Of a stretch of 64,000 nt of DNA, positions 49,268 through 61,800 are shown piece after piece. Source of the stretch: Paulownia fortunei (taxonomy: Eukaryota; Streptophyta; Magnoliopsida; Lamiales; Paulowniaceae); the NCBI GenBank assembly GCA_019321725.1, contig CM033109.1, forward strand, positions 8,463,993 through 8,527,992. The letters run 5' to 3'. A model generated the notes under the pieces. That model was not told the DNA's origin, searched no databases, and saw nothing but the letters and a program-made list of their open reading frames with translations. Made by a program: the position numbers and the translations under genes. Each line of letters starts with the position of its first letter. Within the stretch, counting starts at the first letter, position 1.

Positions 49268-49998
49268 GTCCTTGAACTAGGTATCGATGGAGCATGACAG
49301 AATGAGGTGGTGAGTCAATTGAAATAAATTCCTATGAAAAATGTAATACTCACGGAAAAAAATACAATTAGCGGTCAAACAAATACTATTTCTATCATCA
49401 ATTGAAGGATTGTACAAACTAATTAGGATTTGTTTATTTGTCACTCTATAATTATGCACTAAAGAAGAACTCAAACCCCACCTATTTCTTCATAGCACGG
49501 CATAATTTTCTTGCAAGTAAGACAACTTATTACATGATAATTACTTATAGGTTATTTGTTCAATTTATCTTTGACATGCATCTATTTCAATCTCTATGTA
49601 TACATACATGTTTTTCTTTTTTTCTTTTAACTTGGGTTCTAAATTTTGTGATGTGGGATTTTATTGTAATGTGTTTTATGCTATATATTTATTCAGTATA
49701 TTGAAATTATGATTACACCAATGTGATAGAATAAGTGTTATGCACAAAAAGATCTTACTAGTTGATCTTTTCCTACATATAAGTTTGCATGCTGAGTACA
49801 TTATGTTTTAATTATATATGCTACACATAAAATCTCAATGAAATCAAGTTTTGACAAGTTCGTTAGGGACAATATTGGTTTTTTCCAGTTTTATTTTTTC
49901 CCATTCTCAAATCTAATTGGAACCATATAAAAGACTTGTTATACTTGATGAAGATTGAAATATTTGAACCATAGTATAATATTTGTGTACTTATATAG
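49268..49998. other. No gene recognised
   Basis: AT-rich. An 88-codon open frame at 49438-49704 is hydrophobic and low-complexity, unlikely to be coding. It may be intron or 5' flank of the exon pair that follows. Confidence 0.35.
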
Positions 49999-50323
49999 TG
50001 TCAACGAGCAAAACAACTTCTACCAGCCAAAATCAGTGCATCTACCATCAAGAGTTGCATTATGTTATTGTGGGTTGGAAGCATCCTTGCGTAAGTGTCA
50101 ATACTACTTTCATGTAATCTTGTGTTAAAGTTTAAATACATTAGGTTATTGTGGAAGAAGTATCAATACTACTTCGTGTAATCAAGGGCATATGTGTGGT
50201 TTCTTTGAATGATATGATCCTAAAATTTGCAGGAGATCTACACAAATTACACCGATACTATTGAATAGAATTAATACCCAAGAAGCAACTATTGAAAAGC
50301 TGAAGAGCATACAGAGAAATTAG
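49999..50323 (+). CDS. Two phase-matched exons of an unrecognised gene (3' end)
   Basis: Exon 49999-50090 (acceptor ATATAG, donor GTAAGT) reads QRAKQLLPAKISASTIKSC and then a short hydrophobic stretch. Exon 50233-50323 (acceptor TTTGCAG) continues in the required phase as RSTQITPILLNRINTQEATI then EKLKSIQRN and a stop. Both exons stay open in the only frame compatible with splicing. The second ends in a short amphipathic, coiled-coil-like segment. I do not recognise the family and found no upstream exons, so this may be a 3' gene fragment. Confidence 0.3.
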
Positions 50324-51671
50324 TCTTTATATTGGTGTTTTTTTGATTTTTCATGATTGTGTTTTTAATTACAGCTAAACTTGTTAATGTACCAAGTGGA
50401 CATATGTTGCCCCTTGCATGAAATATTTGTATAGGATATATTAAGGTTCACAATAACAAGCATAAATATATCTGACCTGTTAGTAATGTTGTGATTGATG
50501 TATTTATCTCCTCTCCAAACTTAATGCATATATGTTGTAGGCAAACGTTATTCAAGGGTTAAACAATGTACCTTGCAATTTACAGTTTTGTACTAAGTTT
50601 ATTACTTTGTTGGCACCTTGTGTCTAAACTTTTGTAACAATTGTCATTTGAATGATAGACAATCTACCTATAATATTCATAATTCAATTACAAGTTAGTG
50701 TATCTGTTGCGTTTCTTGAATTGTCATTAAAGAAGAGCAGTGATATATATTCTTTGTTAGCTAGTTGTTTGTAAGCTTTTGTAACTAATTGGAATTGCAA
50801 TGGAAAATTGATCAGTTTGTTGAATTAGGTGGCGCATTTCTTGTATTTTTCAATGCCTAAAAAGAGAGTCAATATCTTGATATAGTGAAATCATGTGATG
50901 TGCTTTAAGATGAATATATTCCCTAATCTGGTGCACCTTCAAGAATTACAATCTAAAGATTTAATTTTTGTGTATGTTATTTCCTTTTGTGTTTAGCTTA
51001 CTTTGCATCTAGTACTTGTCATATTTTTGTATATGACGTTATATATTAATACCATTTAAAAGTAATCCATTTATTAATTTCATTAATTCATACATATATT
51101 ATGTAGGATTTGAAATTATCCAGAAGTGATTTGTCATCTTGTCAAGTTGCATTTGATATATATTTTCTATGTAATGAAATAGCTATATATTACTTGTCAC
51201 ATATTGAAGTGGGTAAGGAAGAATATATTCCAAATGCATAGGGATTTCTAAACCAAAATAGACCAGAACATGGCATTCTTGCATGCTGAGGCTTGTATCT
51301 TTATATTTATGATTGCTACAGAATAAGTTTAGATTCCAATTTGTAATGATGAATAGGGAATTCTATGCCTACATGTCTGGACTATTTTGTACAACTTTCA
51401 TTAAATATTGAATGTCAAGTTCGTAACACATTCTTATTGTGAAAATGAATCTAAAATGAGAGCTCACTTGGTTCCATTCCGTCTTATCAATGAAATCTAA
51501 ATAATATTCAATAATAACAAGTGAATAGAAGCTATTGAAAAGTAAAATATAGCACTACACATGATGACAAATATTGGTTTCCTATTTATAACCAACTTTG
51601 TGCATCAAAAAAACAACACAAAAGCTAAACTTTAACCAAATACTCCCTTTATACATTCACACTTATTTATC
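50324..51671. other. No gene recognised
   Basis: AT-rich DNA with no convincing coding stretch; perhaps the 3' flank of the exon pair. Confidence 0.4.
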
Positions 51672-52300
51672 ATGGATCCCAAATATTTTCCCAAAGGTGC
51701 AATGAGTCACGAGCGAAATTTCTACAACTTGCAAGGGATGAAAGAAATCGATCAAAAATTCATCAAGGTGCTAGTTAAACAAATAGCTAGTGGGAATTTT
51801 GTGGTAGGCATGACTAATTCTCACATTATTCTTACTGTGATCGTTAATGTGAATAGATAATTCTAAACCAACTTTGATTATGCTTTCTATTTGGAGCGTA
51901 CCAAGAAACTCCACAAACACTATAAAATCTTTAACTAGATAATACACCTAAGTGGCGTGAACTACAATCCTTTCACCCAGAGATTATAATACGACCAATC
52001 TCTTTGGTAATTTATATGTAGGGTTGTTGCTTCAAATTTTGTTTGCATTCGTGGATTATTTATTGTGTAAATGCAATATTTTTCTATTTTGTTAAGTTAA
52101 TGTTATCCTTGTTTTTCACTTTCAGGAGGAGAACTAGCAATGACATACATGATACAAGGTGAGCATAAATTTGATACATTGCACTGTATATTCCAAGAAG
52201 AGAATGACTCCATCAGTAGGCCTTCTGATGATGAAATTATCCTAATTTTAAGTAACCATTCAAATAATGGTGTCGATGATGCAACTGATTAGACTGTCCA
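51672..52300 (+). pseudogene. MYB/SANT-like (Myb_DNA-bind_3) protein remnant
   Basis: MKEIDQKFIKVLVKQIASGN at about 51738 fits the start of the plant MYB/SANT-like domain (FIDLLVEQ..GN); after a stop at 51858 and small shifts, NFDYAFYLERTKKLHKHYK and SGVNYNPFTQRL follow, the remaining helices. Such DNA-binding proteins occur as host genes and as the ORF1 partner of PIF/Harbinger transposons. A further stretch after AG near 52124 (GELAMTYMIQGEHKFD, SRPSDDEI) may be its next exon. The usual first Trp is missing and stops are present. No Harbinger transposase was seen nearby. Confidence 0.45.
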
Positions 52301-53879
52301 GCAACCATGAGCATTTGATATTAGCAAAGATAACACATAAAACTCATTTCAGAATGAGCTTTCCTAGAGTCAGTGATTCATCTGTGGCTGAGCTTGATCA
52401 ACTATCGGGGATGCCTAGCACGCTGAACTGAAAACTGAGATGAAAAAAATAATAGTGAAATTAGTAGTCATTGTCCAAGTGTTGAGCCACATAGTTCATA
52501 TGCTAGCAATTCTCCCTTGAAGAATATTTGAAGCATCTGTATAAGGTTGTATTATCTATGTCAATGTTGGTTTGGTGTGCCCCTCATTTTGGTCTGTTGG
52601 AATAGTTTGCTCCAGTCTGTGTTGCATTTCCTATCTTACACAATGTTGTTGGTAGTTGGTTTATTCTGTTGGATATAGTTTGGTCTACTCCCCAAAATGC
52701 TATCTTTTATGTCCACTCTATGATTTAGTTTATTTTGTGTTTTTAAATAGTCCATTGTGTGTTTTTGGTTAGGAGATCATTTGCAAGTTGTTTTTCTTTA
52801 GTTTCATTATGTTTAAGTTGTAATTGGGTTTCAAGAATGTGAAATATTATCTTTATGTAGTAAAATTATATGGTTTCTAGTACATTATATTATCTTATTA
52901 AATTTACAATAAACTTTATAGATTAATATAACTATTTAATTATTAATAACCTTGAAGAAATAATTCAACTACTTAACTAGAAAAAAATTATTGTAGACCG
53001 GCGCTCGCCTTATAATTGAAAAATAGACAAGCATTATGGTATGGTTGAACATAGTATACGAAGTCGTTTACTATTACAGTTTTTTGTAAACTTGAAAGGG
53101 AATAAAAATATTTAAGTAGAACATTTAAATTAGGCCATACACTAAACCAAATCTATAATCACCATTTTACCATACAATATTGATACCTCTAAAAAGTAGA
53201 CATGACCTAATGACTAATTTAGTTGCATGGTATCAATTTTTTTTAGTGCCCAACCATCCACTTTTCATTAATGCCATTTTAACATTTATATTCACAAACA
53301 CCCATTTTACAAAAGTAAGTCAGATTACATTTTCCAACAATTACTCCAATTTCTACCCCCAATAATTGCTCCAATAATTTCATTTTCCTTTCTATTCCTA
53401 AACTCAACAATTGATCTAACTTTTTCTATCTCCTTCACAAAACAGTAAGTCGAGTCTTCACCTGAATTCATTTACATTATTTGCATTATCTCCATTAATC
53501 GAGTTGTGTTTCTACTTACTAGGTTTTAACTTTTGTTATTAAAGCTTTATTATTATTATTATTATTTTGGTTAACTAGGGGCATGATCCGTTATTTAAGT
53601 CTACACAATCTTATTTTCTGTTAAATATGATGCTTATATAATTCTGTTGTAAAGATTTATATCCTAAACCCTAAATGCCTTTGTTAGTACCAATGTTTAG
53701 AGGATTTGATCCCATAGGTTAGAGATTGAATATTCCCCAAACCATCTGTGTAGATGGCATTATAATTTGATCATGCATTATGCATAGAGGGAATTACATG
53801 TAGTAGGCATTATGTCTTTTAATCGCTTACACTATCAGTACAACCCATCATTTTGTAGTAAAAAGACCAAGAACATGAA
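52301..53879. other. No gene recognised
   Basis: Non-coding, with UTR-like T/G-rich stretches at 52560-52870 after the MYB/SANT-like remnant. A short (TTA)n run lies near 53550. Confidence 0.4.
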
Positions 53880-54140
53880 ATCAGATTTTGCAAGCTACAT
53901 TCCAGGATAAGGAGTGGGAACCTGAGGATGAAAAAGTGAGGAAAAAGTGTTGAATGTTATTCTCTGTTCCCGAGTACAATGTAGCTGACCGTACACAGTT
54001 TAATAGCATCGATTGTGGTATAATTGTCCAAGGAATTTGGAAAAGATTTCAATACACAAAAAATGAAGAAGAGAGTTCAAATTTTTTTAAATCAATACAT
54101 CGACTTTCTGGCCTACTATCAACCCAGAGTTTATTATGAC
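53880..54140 (+). pseudogene. Possible Ulp1-like cysteine protease fragment
   Basis: QATFQDKEWEPEDEKV, a stop, then an open stretch from 53954 (MLFSVPEYNVADRTQFNSID, CGIIVQGIWKRFQ). The order of an acidic region, a VP segment and N.IDCGI resembles the end of the C48 (SUMO protease) domain around the catalytic Cys. Upstream His and Asp regions were not found. Transposons often carry such proteases. Assignment is tentative. Confidence 0.3.
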
Positions 54141-54899
54141 ATAATGGATAACATTGTGACATGGATGGATAGTACTGGACCCACATTGGAATAATAGGAT
54201 TTTATTATTTTAGAAAGCTTTATTGCAAGAACTACTTATTGGAACGTAACAAAATATAACATACTGTAAGTGTTGTATTTTTTAGGAGATAATTTAGCAG
54301 TGCTATTTTAGGATCAACAGTAGTCTATATTATGGAACTGGCCTTTGTGTATTCACTTTTCTTCATTCAGATGAGATAGACTCTAAAGATGTACCATGAT
54401 TTACTGTAGACGCTCCATTACTGGTTTTGGATGATTCGGGTGATGACGACATTAAATTCCATGCTTAGTAGCCTGGTTAATGATTGCACTATGTAGATTC
54501 ATTTTTGTGTTGCTTCTAACCTTTGAGTTATTATAATGTTGGTATTATTAATTATGTTACTAATTATGGTTTCTAGAATATGAACAATGTTGGCATGTAA
54601 GAATGTGTGGTTTGGTACCCTATGGTTTGCGAAATATCTTTTTTGGATGTGTATGATGTACCATTTTTCAAGTGGAACTGTTGCTAGTTCAAAGTGGATA
54701 ATTTTATTTGTCAATAGATTTAATTATATTTCAAATTTTTAACAATTGGTCATTCTGTTCAGTTTTAAGTTTTTTCAAATATGATTTTGCCATGACCTAG
54801 GGTTGGCCTAAATCTGTTACGCATATACCTCTTGGCAAATAACTATTCATTCGCAATGATATAGTAACACCATATTCAATAAATTATTACATGTAAAAT
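54141..54899. other. No gene recognised
   Basis: T-rich, UTR-like DNA following the possible protease fragment. Confidence 0.4.
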
Positions 54900-55985
54900 G
54901 ACGAGCATCATAATTAAGAAATGCTTAGGCACCAAAAATAGAGAAAATGGTGCCTAGGCACCACCAGTCAGTGCCTAGGTACTACAAAGGCAAAACAATA
55001 TGGTCAAAATGGAATTTTTGCCCTCTTTAGCGCATCTTACATCCAATTTTAAGGATTCCAAAAGCCTTCAAGAAAGAAATCAGATAGAGAGGGGGAGAGA
55101 AGATAGAACAAGCCAAGAAAAGAAAGAAAAGAAAGGAAGAAGATAAGGAGAAGGGGAGAGGAATTCTTCCAATATTGAGGAATAAGACATCTATAAGGAA
55201 AGAAACTCATCATTTTTCAAGTTTTATTTTTATTTTCCTCTTTCTCTCTTTGATTATGTTCATGAATATTGTTAAGTTGTTATTCATTTTTACCATCACG
55301 AACTAATTTATTTTTCTAGGGTTATGATGTAATCTAATTAAAATGTTTGTATCAATTCAATTTTTAATTTATTTTTCAAGTAAAGTTTTCTACATGGTTC
55401 TTAATACTTTCAATTATTTGGCTATTAATTGAATAAATTGCTAATCATATTGATCTAGGAGGTTATATATATATATATAGTTCTATGTGTAGAAAATTAT
55501 AAATTGCATGTAAAATATGAATATACTTGCATAGTTTGTCTAGTCTTATTAGAGATCCATAAAACTTAATGAATTACTCATTGTTATAATTCATATAGCA
55601 ATATAGTGGGTTAGCAATTAATGATATTTTCATTAGATCTTGGGAGAGGCTAGTGGATAATTTAGGAATTCTCGACTATCACTTGAGAAATAAATTGAAA
55701 TTGATGAGATAAATTATTCAATTCATACTAATTATGGTAAAATCATAACCTAGGCTTTTAAATTATTGAATTTCATCTATAAATATTTTTTTATTATAAA
55801 TTTATTTTAGTTAAATTTAATTTGTAATCATAAACCTATTCTTGAGTTTATTCAAATAAAATTTGAGTTGACTTAATTTTAATATTTAATAGTTCAAGAG
55901 TTCTCATGTAAACGATACTTAGTCATCATTGTATTACTTATTAATGATAACTTGCAATTGCGTTAGTAAAATTCGCTATAAAGTT
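54900..55985 (+). mobile_element. LTR-family fragment with TGCCTAGGCA motifs
   Basis: Has three copies of a GTGCCTAGG-type motif (54926-54980) like the copy at 12.0 kb, and a typical LTR 3' part (AAACGATACTTAGTCATCAT, then ACTTGCAATTGCGTTAG) ending near 55985. The 5' start of the family is missing. Confidence 0.5.
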
Positions 55986-58900
55986 AAAAAGAATCCCCAA
56001 TTATATATGCAAGGAAAAATGGTAATAAATGGAAACTTTTGTAATTTTTAGAAAAGAAAATGTTATTTTATGTATTTGGTCAATAAACCCCAACCGCCTG
56101 AAACAAAGCAAAAAAAGGTGACTATCATAGTTATTTGTATCCATCTTCTTTGACATTTTGCATTTTAGCAAGGACCTTACTCAAAGTTGGACTCTTGGCA
56201 TGAAGACCCCTTCTGCAAGGTGATTTTTAAGGCACAGTCATAACTTTATTTAACATTAACCCACCCACCCAACCCCACCCCCCTAAAAAAAAAAAGAGTA
56301 GATTAATGACTCGGAATTCAACACTGTCATGTCAAATTAAGGGGATGAGTTACTGTCACTTTTGAGATTCTATATCGGATGAACAATACATATGTAGATG
56401 ATTAATTGGTATCTCATTTCATAAGAAATGAGACACTTGTTTAATTATCAAATCACCTAGTGGACAATACATTTAGTGTAACATGTAACATGTATTGCAC
56501 TAACAATCTTCCCTTCCATTTCACGTCTATGATGTGGCATTTACTGATTGCTACACGAAGGTTCTCAATTCTATTTTGGGTGCCTTGCAAAATTTATCAT
56601 ATTTTAATTGAATTATTCTCGTTACGTGCTTATAATATCAACTATTGCCCGATTAAATCTTTATCTTAGTAATTCTCTCTTCCCAACACTCAGGAATAAA
56701 GAATTCAAAAATGAGATGAAAAACTATGCAAGATTGAAAGATATGCATATGGTATGGTTGAAAAACCTAATGGGAAGTCCTTAAAGTTTGGGAATTTTGA
56801 GAGTTCTTCAAATTATGGCCCATTTGGATGGTCCAAGCGCCAACTCAATATGCAAACTTATAACAAAGTCAAATGGCCTACTGCCACCCTAACATACTCT
56901 TTTTTTCTTGTTATCACTTTTTCTTTTATAAGTTAAAATTTATGCATTAATGAAATAAAAATGAGTACAGAAGATAGACCCTGCAAAGGCACACTTCATG
57001 CTCAGAGACAGTCAACACATTAATAATAAGTAATCTAAATTTTCAAATGTATGTCTAATCCTAAGACCTTCTTTGAGGTTTCATGTTTGGGCATTCAAAA
57101 AGGGATAGTTCACATGACCTTCTCTTATTAGGTTTTTGTACTTTTGCATCCAACCTCCTTAACTATACAAATTTGACAATACCTCCTCCTCCAACTTTTT
57201 GATGTGTTAAATGAGAAGCAAATATCTCGATTTCATTAGGTAAAAAAGAAATATAGAGAAAATTAATGGTCAATATATTTGACTTGTAACGAAGGTCGTT
57301 GTCACGTTCTCAAATATTAGGGGATAAAGTTGCCAAGCTCCCATACCCCATGGAAAGTTACTAAAAACTTCTTAAAATCAATTTTTATATTCAAAATAAT
57401 CCATCAAAATATTTTTTCCATCCCAAAAATCTATCTGATCAACTTATCATTACAAAAAACCCAACTTTGACTTTTATACCAACACTATTAAAATTTAATA
57501 AATTTTTAACTAAATTACCATTGACTTCTTACATTAAGAAATTTAATAAAAAAAATTAATAGAAATCTTTTCTTAGTGATTTTCTCAAATTGAAAAAATG
57601 TATAATTGATTATTTTAAATTTAATAATTAATTTTTTAAATAAAAATAGTTTTTTGAATTTTTAGATATATAAATTATGACAGAGACAATCTTAATTTTT
57701 AAATTGAAGGTACAAACAAAATATTAATATTTTTAGAGTTTATAAATTAATTATTGTAATTTTTTTACTATAAGTAAATGATTACAAATAAAAAAATCTA
57801 ATTTTAAAATTGATATCAATAAGTTAAAAAAGAATTCTTAATGTAACAAGTTCAAGAGGAATTTCATCTAAAAGTCACAAAATCTTAACGATCTTAGGTT
57901 AAAAGTTTATGATTGGATTTCTTAGAATGAAAAATTGGTAGAATTAATTTCATGGATTTTTTAATATAAAGAATATTTGGTTTGCTTATCAGAAGGGCTC
58001 TTGATAAGTCGTGTCTCGGTCCACAATCATGGAGAGCCTTTATATTGTATCAATCAAGCCCATGAGAGTTGTTATTTTATGCTCTTGTAGTTGGACAATT
58101 TTTTTAACTTTTATATTACTTTTTTGCTTTTTTTGTTCACTAGCAGTAGATAAAATGATTGAAATTTCACTGATGTTCATGACTGTTTTTAGCCCCCCAA
58201 AAAATAAATAAATAAAAACTTATCTCAACTACAAAAATAAAAAAATGTGTAGATCAATAGTAACAAAATTCTCTGAATTTTTGAAAATAATTTGAATAAA
58301 ATATGATATTTTTATTGGATACTTGAATTCCTTATATATCTTTCATAAATAGTGATGTGATAAAATCTCTCAAATTTTTCTTTAATAAAATGATTTATTG
58401 CCAAATTATATTCTTATTATGATATTATACTAACTTATTTTTCTATTTTTCATTACATATATAAAATTTACTAGATAATATAATTTTTATTCACAATTTT
58501 CTTATATAAATGTGTTATTTTTATGAAAGAATTAAATATTTTATATCAATATATTCTTGAGTTAATCGTTAATTTTAAAAATAAATTTTGTTATGTAAAC
58601 ATGATTTGTCAATTTTTTTCCAAATTAATCTAAATAATATCCAAACTAAAAATTTAAAAACTAGTGAATTATTATCGAATTCAAAATTTGTTACTATGGA
58701 TTCAATTCCCCAAAGATCGTAATACTGCCCGTGTCTCAAATTCCAATATAATGACTCTCTTGCTATGGTTGATTGATCAATTTGGCCATTTTTCTTAATG
58801 CAATAATAAATAGAATCTAGTCATAAAAAAAAACTAGTTACCAATATCAACAAATATTGAGATTTAAAAATTTAATAGCGCAAAATTTATTGAAGAATTA

Positions 58901-59458
58901 AGTTAGTTAAATGATTAAATAATTAAAATGTGTGGAAACAATTATTTTAAGAGAAAAGAAATATATAATTATGACCATTTACTTGGTGTTGGGACTGTTA
59001 GTTTGGTTGGACCGCAAGTGCCAACTTCCACAGCATAAATTTTGTGTCAATCTACGCTACGAACTAACTCAAATGTCCTAGTGATACCCCTAAATACTTT
59101 TCTTGCTTTCGTTTACTTTTCTATAATATAACAATTAGAGATAGAGGCAGAAATTGAAAACTGAGGATGAAATATATTTTTTTTTAAAAATAGTAGATAA
59201 AAAAAAAATTATTTTTAACTTTTTAGGAGGACAAAATTATAAAAAAAAAATTATGAAATTAAAGGAGCGGCCACCGTCACTAGCTCACTATCTCCAGTCC
59301 TGATAGCTGATAGCAACGTTAATCAATAGTATAATAGTAAAATTTGCACTAAATGGTTGAATACACTATATATTCTGTTGACTCTAGACAAATAATAGCT
59401 AGTGAATGAACACAAAAATAATAGAAGCTAGATAAATGGGTCATGGAAAACCTAGGCA
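55986..59458. other. Intergenic DNA 3' of the EPFL gene
   Basis: AT-rich, no gene recognised. Open frames at 56460, 56754 and 58011 have no family features. Confidence 0.5.
56260..56283 (-). repeat. G-quadruplex-forming tract
   Basis: The minus strand has five G runs of 3-6 separated by one or two bases (GGGGGGTGGGG, TT, GGGTGGGTGGG), which fits an intramolecular quadruplex. Confidence 0.6.
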
Positions 59459-61289
59459 CTAGGGCATGTACAATTTATTGCCACATTTGCATCTCCAAGC
59501 CTCCGGGTAGTACTCTGTAGTCACCCGCGTCCCAGGCGGCACCAGCACGTGGACCGGCTTGCACGGCGTGCATCCACCGCATTTGGAAGCACAACGTGGA
59601 GGCGATGATCCCGGACCACCAAGTAGCCTTCTTGCCCCACCCGTGCTTCCTCTTACTATGTTAGCAATCTCCCAAATCTTGTTTCTCTCTAAATTCTGCA
59701 CCAATCGATTACTCAATTGATACGTCCGACAGGTGTTGAAATGAACAAAATATAGAAAAACCAAAGCTTGTATATGGTGATTGAGGTTATAAACTTTTAT
59801 AATGATTCAAGATTTCATATTCTCTTAACTCAAGGTACGCGAACTAATCAAATAGTTTTCTATTTCTTATACCACAATGTTCTCGTGTTGCAGTTTTGTA
59901 TTCCAAAATTGTGTTCTATCTTTATCCATCATATACATTCAATTCAGCATTTTCAAATTACATGAAATCCTAAAGTAAAAAATCAATAAGATAGGAAAAA
60001 GGTCTACAAAAAGTGAATTGCTAAGCTATCAAAGTGAAACGAAACGATAATTTAACTAGTAAAATCAAATAATCAAACACGAAAATGGAATAAAAGTTGT
60101 GAACACAAGAAAAATCTGCAACGAAGGGTTCAAATTTGGTGGTGAAAGCTTTACGGATAATTTCTATTGACACCGCAGGGTCAGGGCTTCACGGGGATGG
60201 ATGCGAGTTTATAACATATGCTTCAGACCAGGTCTTTCTTGCAAATGTACTTATAAAATCAAGGTCAACTGATGTTGACCACACTTCCCTAGAGAAAATT
60301 CTATTTAGTCTACGCCCATCACGTCCAATAGTTTAAATCACTTCATAACATATATTAACTCAAACTAGACTTAGACTAGACTAGACTAGAGGAGTCAAAT
60401 AACAAATGTAATTTCTATTTCAAACTCAAACCACTAGTCCCATCATATCAAATGACAGTTTAAATCACACGGTCACATGCATGACTTAAATTTGATTAGA
60501 TGAATCTCAGTCAAATCACATCACAACTATAAATTACTTGTCTCCTTATAAGTTGTCCAGATACTATGATAAAGATCGAGTGTGAAATATAATTTCGAAT
60601 ACATGCTCACAATTACAGAACAAGTGTTAATTCAAGATTCATCAATTGTGCATTGTGCAAACCTAAGGTACAATGAATCAATGATTATTGTAGAAATTAA
60701 AAAAAAAAAAAAATGGTTTCCCATTAGCATCATAATGACAGATTATGTAACCCAAAAAGAAATCAAAATGACAGAAAATGTACCCAATTAAGAAAAAAAA
60801 AATAGATTAAAATGACAAATTAGTTTCCATAATATAGAAAGAGTGATTACTACTGTCCCATATGGGCATTGCATTTGCTTACCTGGAAGTAATTATCAGC
60901 TTTAAGACTCAACATACACTTGGTTTCTGCAGAAGAATAAACCCAAGAAACAGGATTAGCTGCCCATATTAGATCTCATTTTGTATTATATGATATGAAA
61001 TAACCCCCACCCCACCCCAACCCCCCAGTGCAGGGCAAAATCTCTTTCAGAACACAGAAACTACAGCAGGTGCACAGATGATGGACAACAGAAAATTTTC
61101 AGGTTCAGAATCTAAACAGGAAAAAAGGGATTACTGAAACTCACCTGACGGGGAATTTGGTTTGCTATTTGCAGTGTAAATTCCATGGATGCATAAGCAG
61201 AAGCAGCAAAAGAAGCAGATTACAGCACAAAAATGGAGTCTTTTCCAGTGCTTGAACCCACATCTACTAGTGTTCCAGCAGTTATCCAT
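59459..61289 (-). CDS. EPFL: EPIDERMAL PATTERNING FACTOR-like peptide (EPFL4/5/6 type), three exons
   Basis: Precursor of a secreted cysteine-rich peptide; family members act in the apoplast as ligands of ERECTA-type receptor kinases, controlling stem growth and stomatal patterning. Exons: 61289-61145, 60926-60883 (44 nt), 59695-59459; introns have GTGAGT..CTGCAG and GTAAGC..GTGCAG borders and phases 1 and 0 match, giving 141 codons. Start chosen at ATG 61289, because MDNCWNTSRCGFKHWKRLHF leads into a hydrophobic signal segment; an upstream in-frame ATG at 61382 would add 31 residues. The third exon holds the propeptide, the GSSPPRC start and six mature-peptide cysteines, ending EYYPEAWRCKCGNKLYMP. 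That ending is typical of EPFL4, EPFL5 and EPFL6; I cannot separate them. No stops or shifts: the gene looks intact. Exon 2 adds one extra Cys to the propeptide. Confidence 0.9.
60136..60336 (+). other. GC-richer island inside EPFL intron 2
   Basis: A 66-codon open frame antisense to the gene, with base composition unlike the surrounding intron. No domain recognised; perhaps a small inserted repeat. A (CTAGA)n run follows at about 60375-60390. Confidence 0.25.
61003..61027 (-). promoter_or_regulatory. G-quadruplex tract in EPFL intron 1 (sense strand)
   Basis: On the gene's own strand four G runs of 4-6 are joined by loops of one or two bases (GGGGGGTTGGGGTGGGG, T, GGGGG). It lies about 75 bases upstream of exon 2, so the transcript could fold here. 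A regulatory role is inferred. Confidence 0.5.
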
Positions 61290-61800
61290 AGGGACTGAAA
61301 CAGTGAAAGGCTTAGCAGAAAGTTCAAACCCCTCTGGATTCTGATTTCTGGCGCCCCATGCAACAGTTCTTGAAGCACACACACTGGAAACAATATTACA
61401 ATAGCCGAATCATACTCTTTGCTTTTTCTTTGGGATTACAAAAGTAAAAGTGGGCAGGTGGTTAAAAATGGAAGATGGGAATTGTTTTGTGTACTGATAA
61501 TCAAGATTTTGTGCAGGGGGGTGGGGGGGTGGGGGGGGGTTGGGGTGTTTGGGGGGTGGGAGTTTAGTACATGGTCATATAAAGAGAAGATTGGGATAGG
61601 AATAGTGTGGTCAATTCATCAGCTTTGCCATGTTTGGAGCTGAGATTTGATGTTTTAGACTTTTTCTTGGCTGTCTTTCTACAATTCCCAAACTGAGCAA
61701 CTCCCACCAACAACTCCCACCTTGCTCTGCACAAAGCCCCTGCCTGCCTCTCTCTCCTTTTTCCCAGGCCCCTTCCATATTATTACTATTAGTGTTGATT
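61290..61800 (-). promoter_or_regulatory. EPFL 5' leader and promoter region
   Basis: Upstream of the start codon. Contains GA-rich sequence on the gene strand (about 61735-61770) and, at 61515-61560, long G runs on the plus (template) strand with single-base spacers. No convincing TATA box was identified, so the transcription start is unknown. Confidence 0.4.

Noticed and set aside
49438..49704. 88-codon hydrophobic open frame
   Set aside because: Aromatic-rich composition expected from T-rich DNA; no homology recognised.
60136..60336. 66-codon open frame in EPFL intron 2
   Set aside because: Antisense, intronic and without a recognisable domain; kept only as a composition island.
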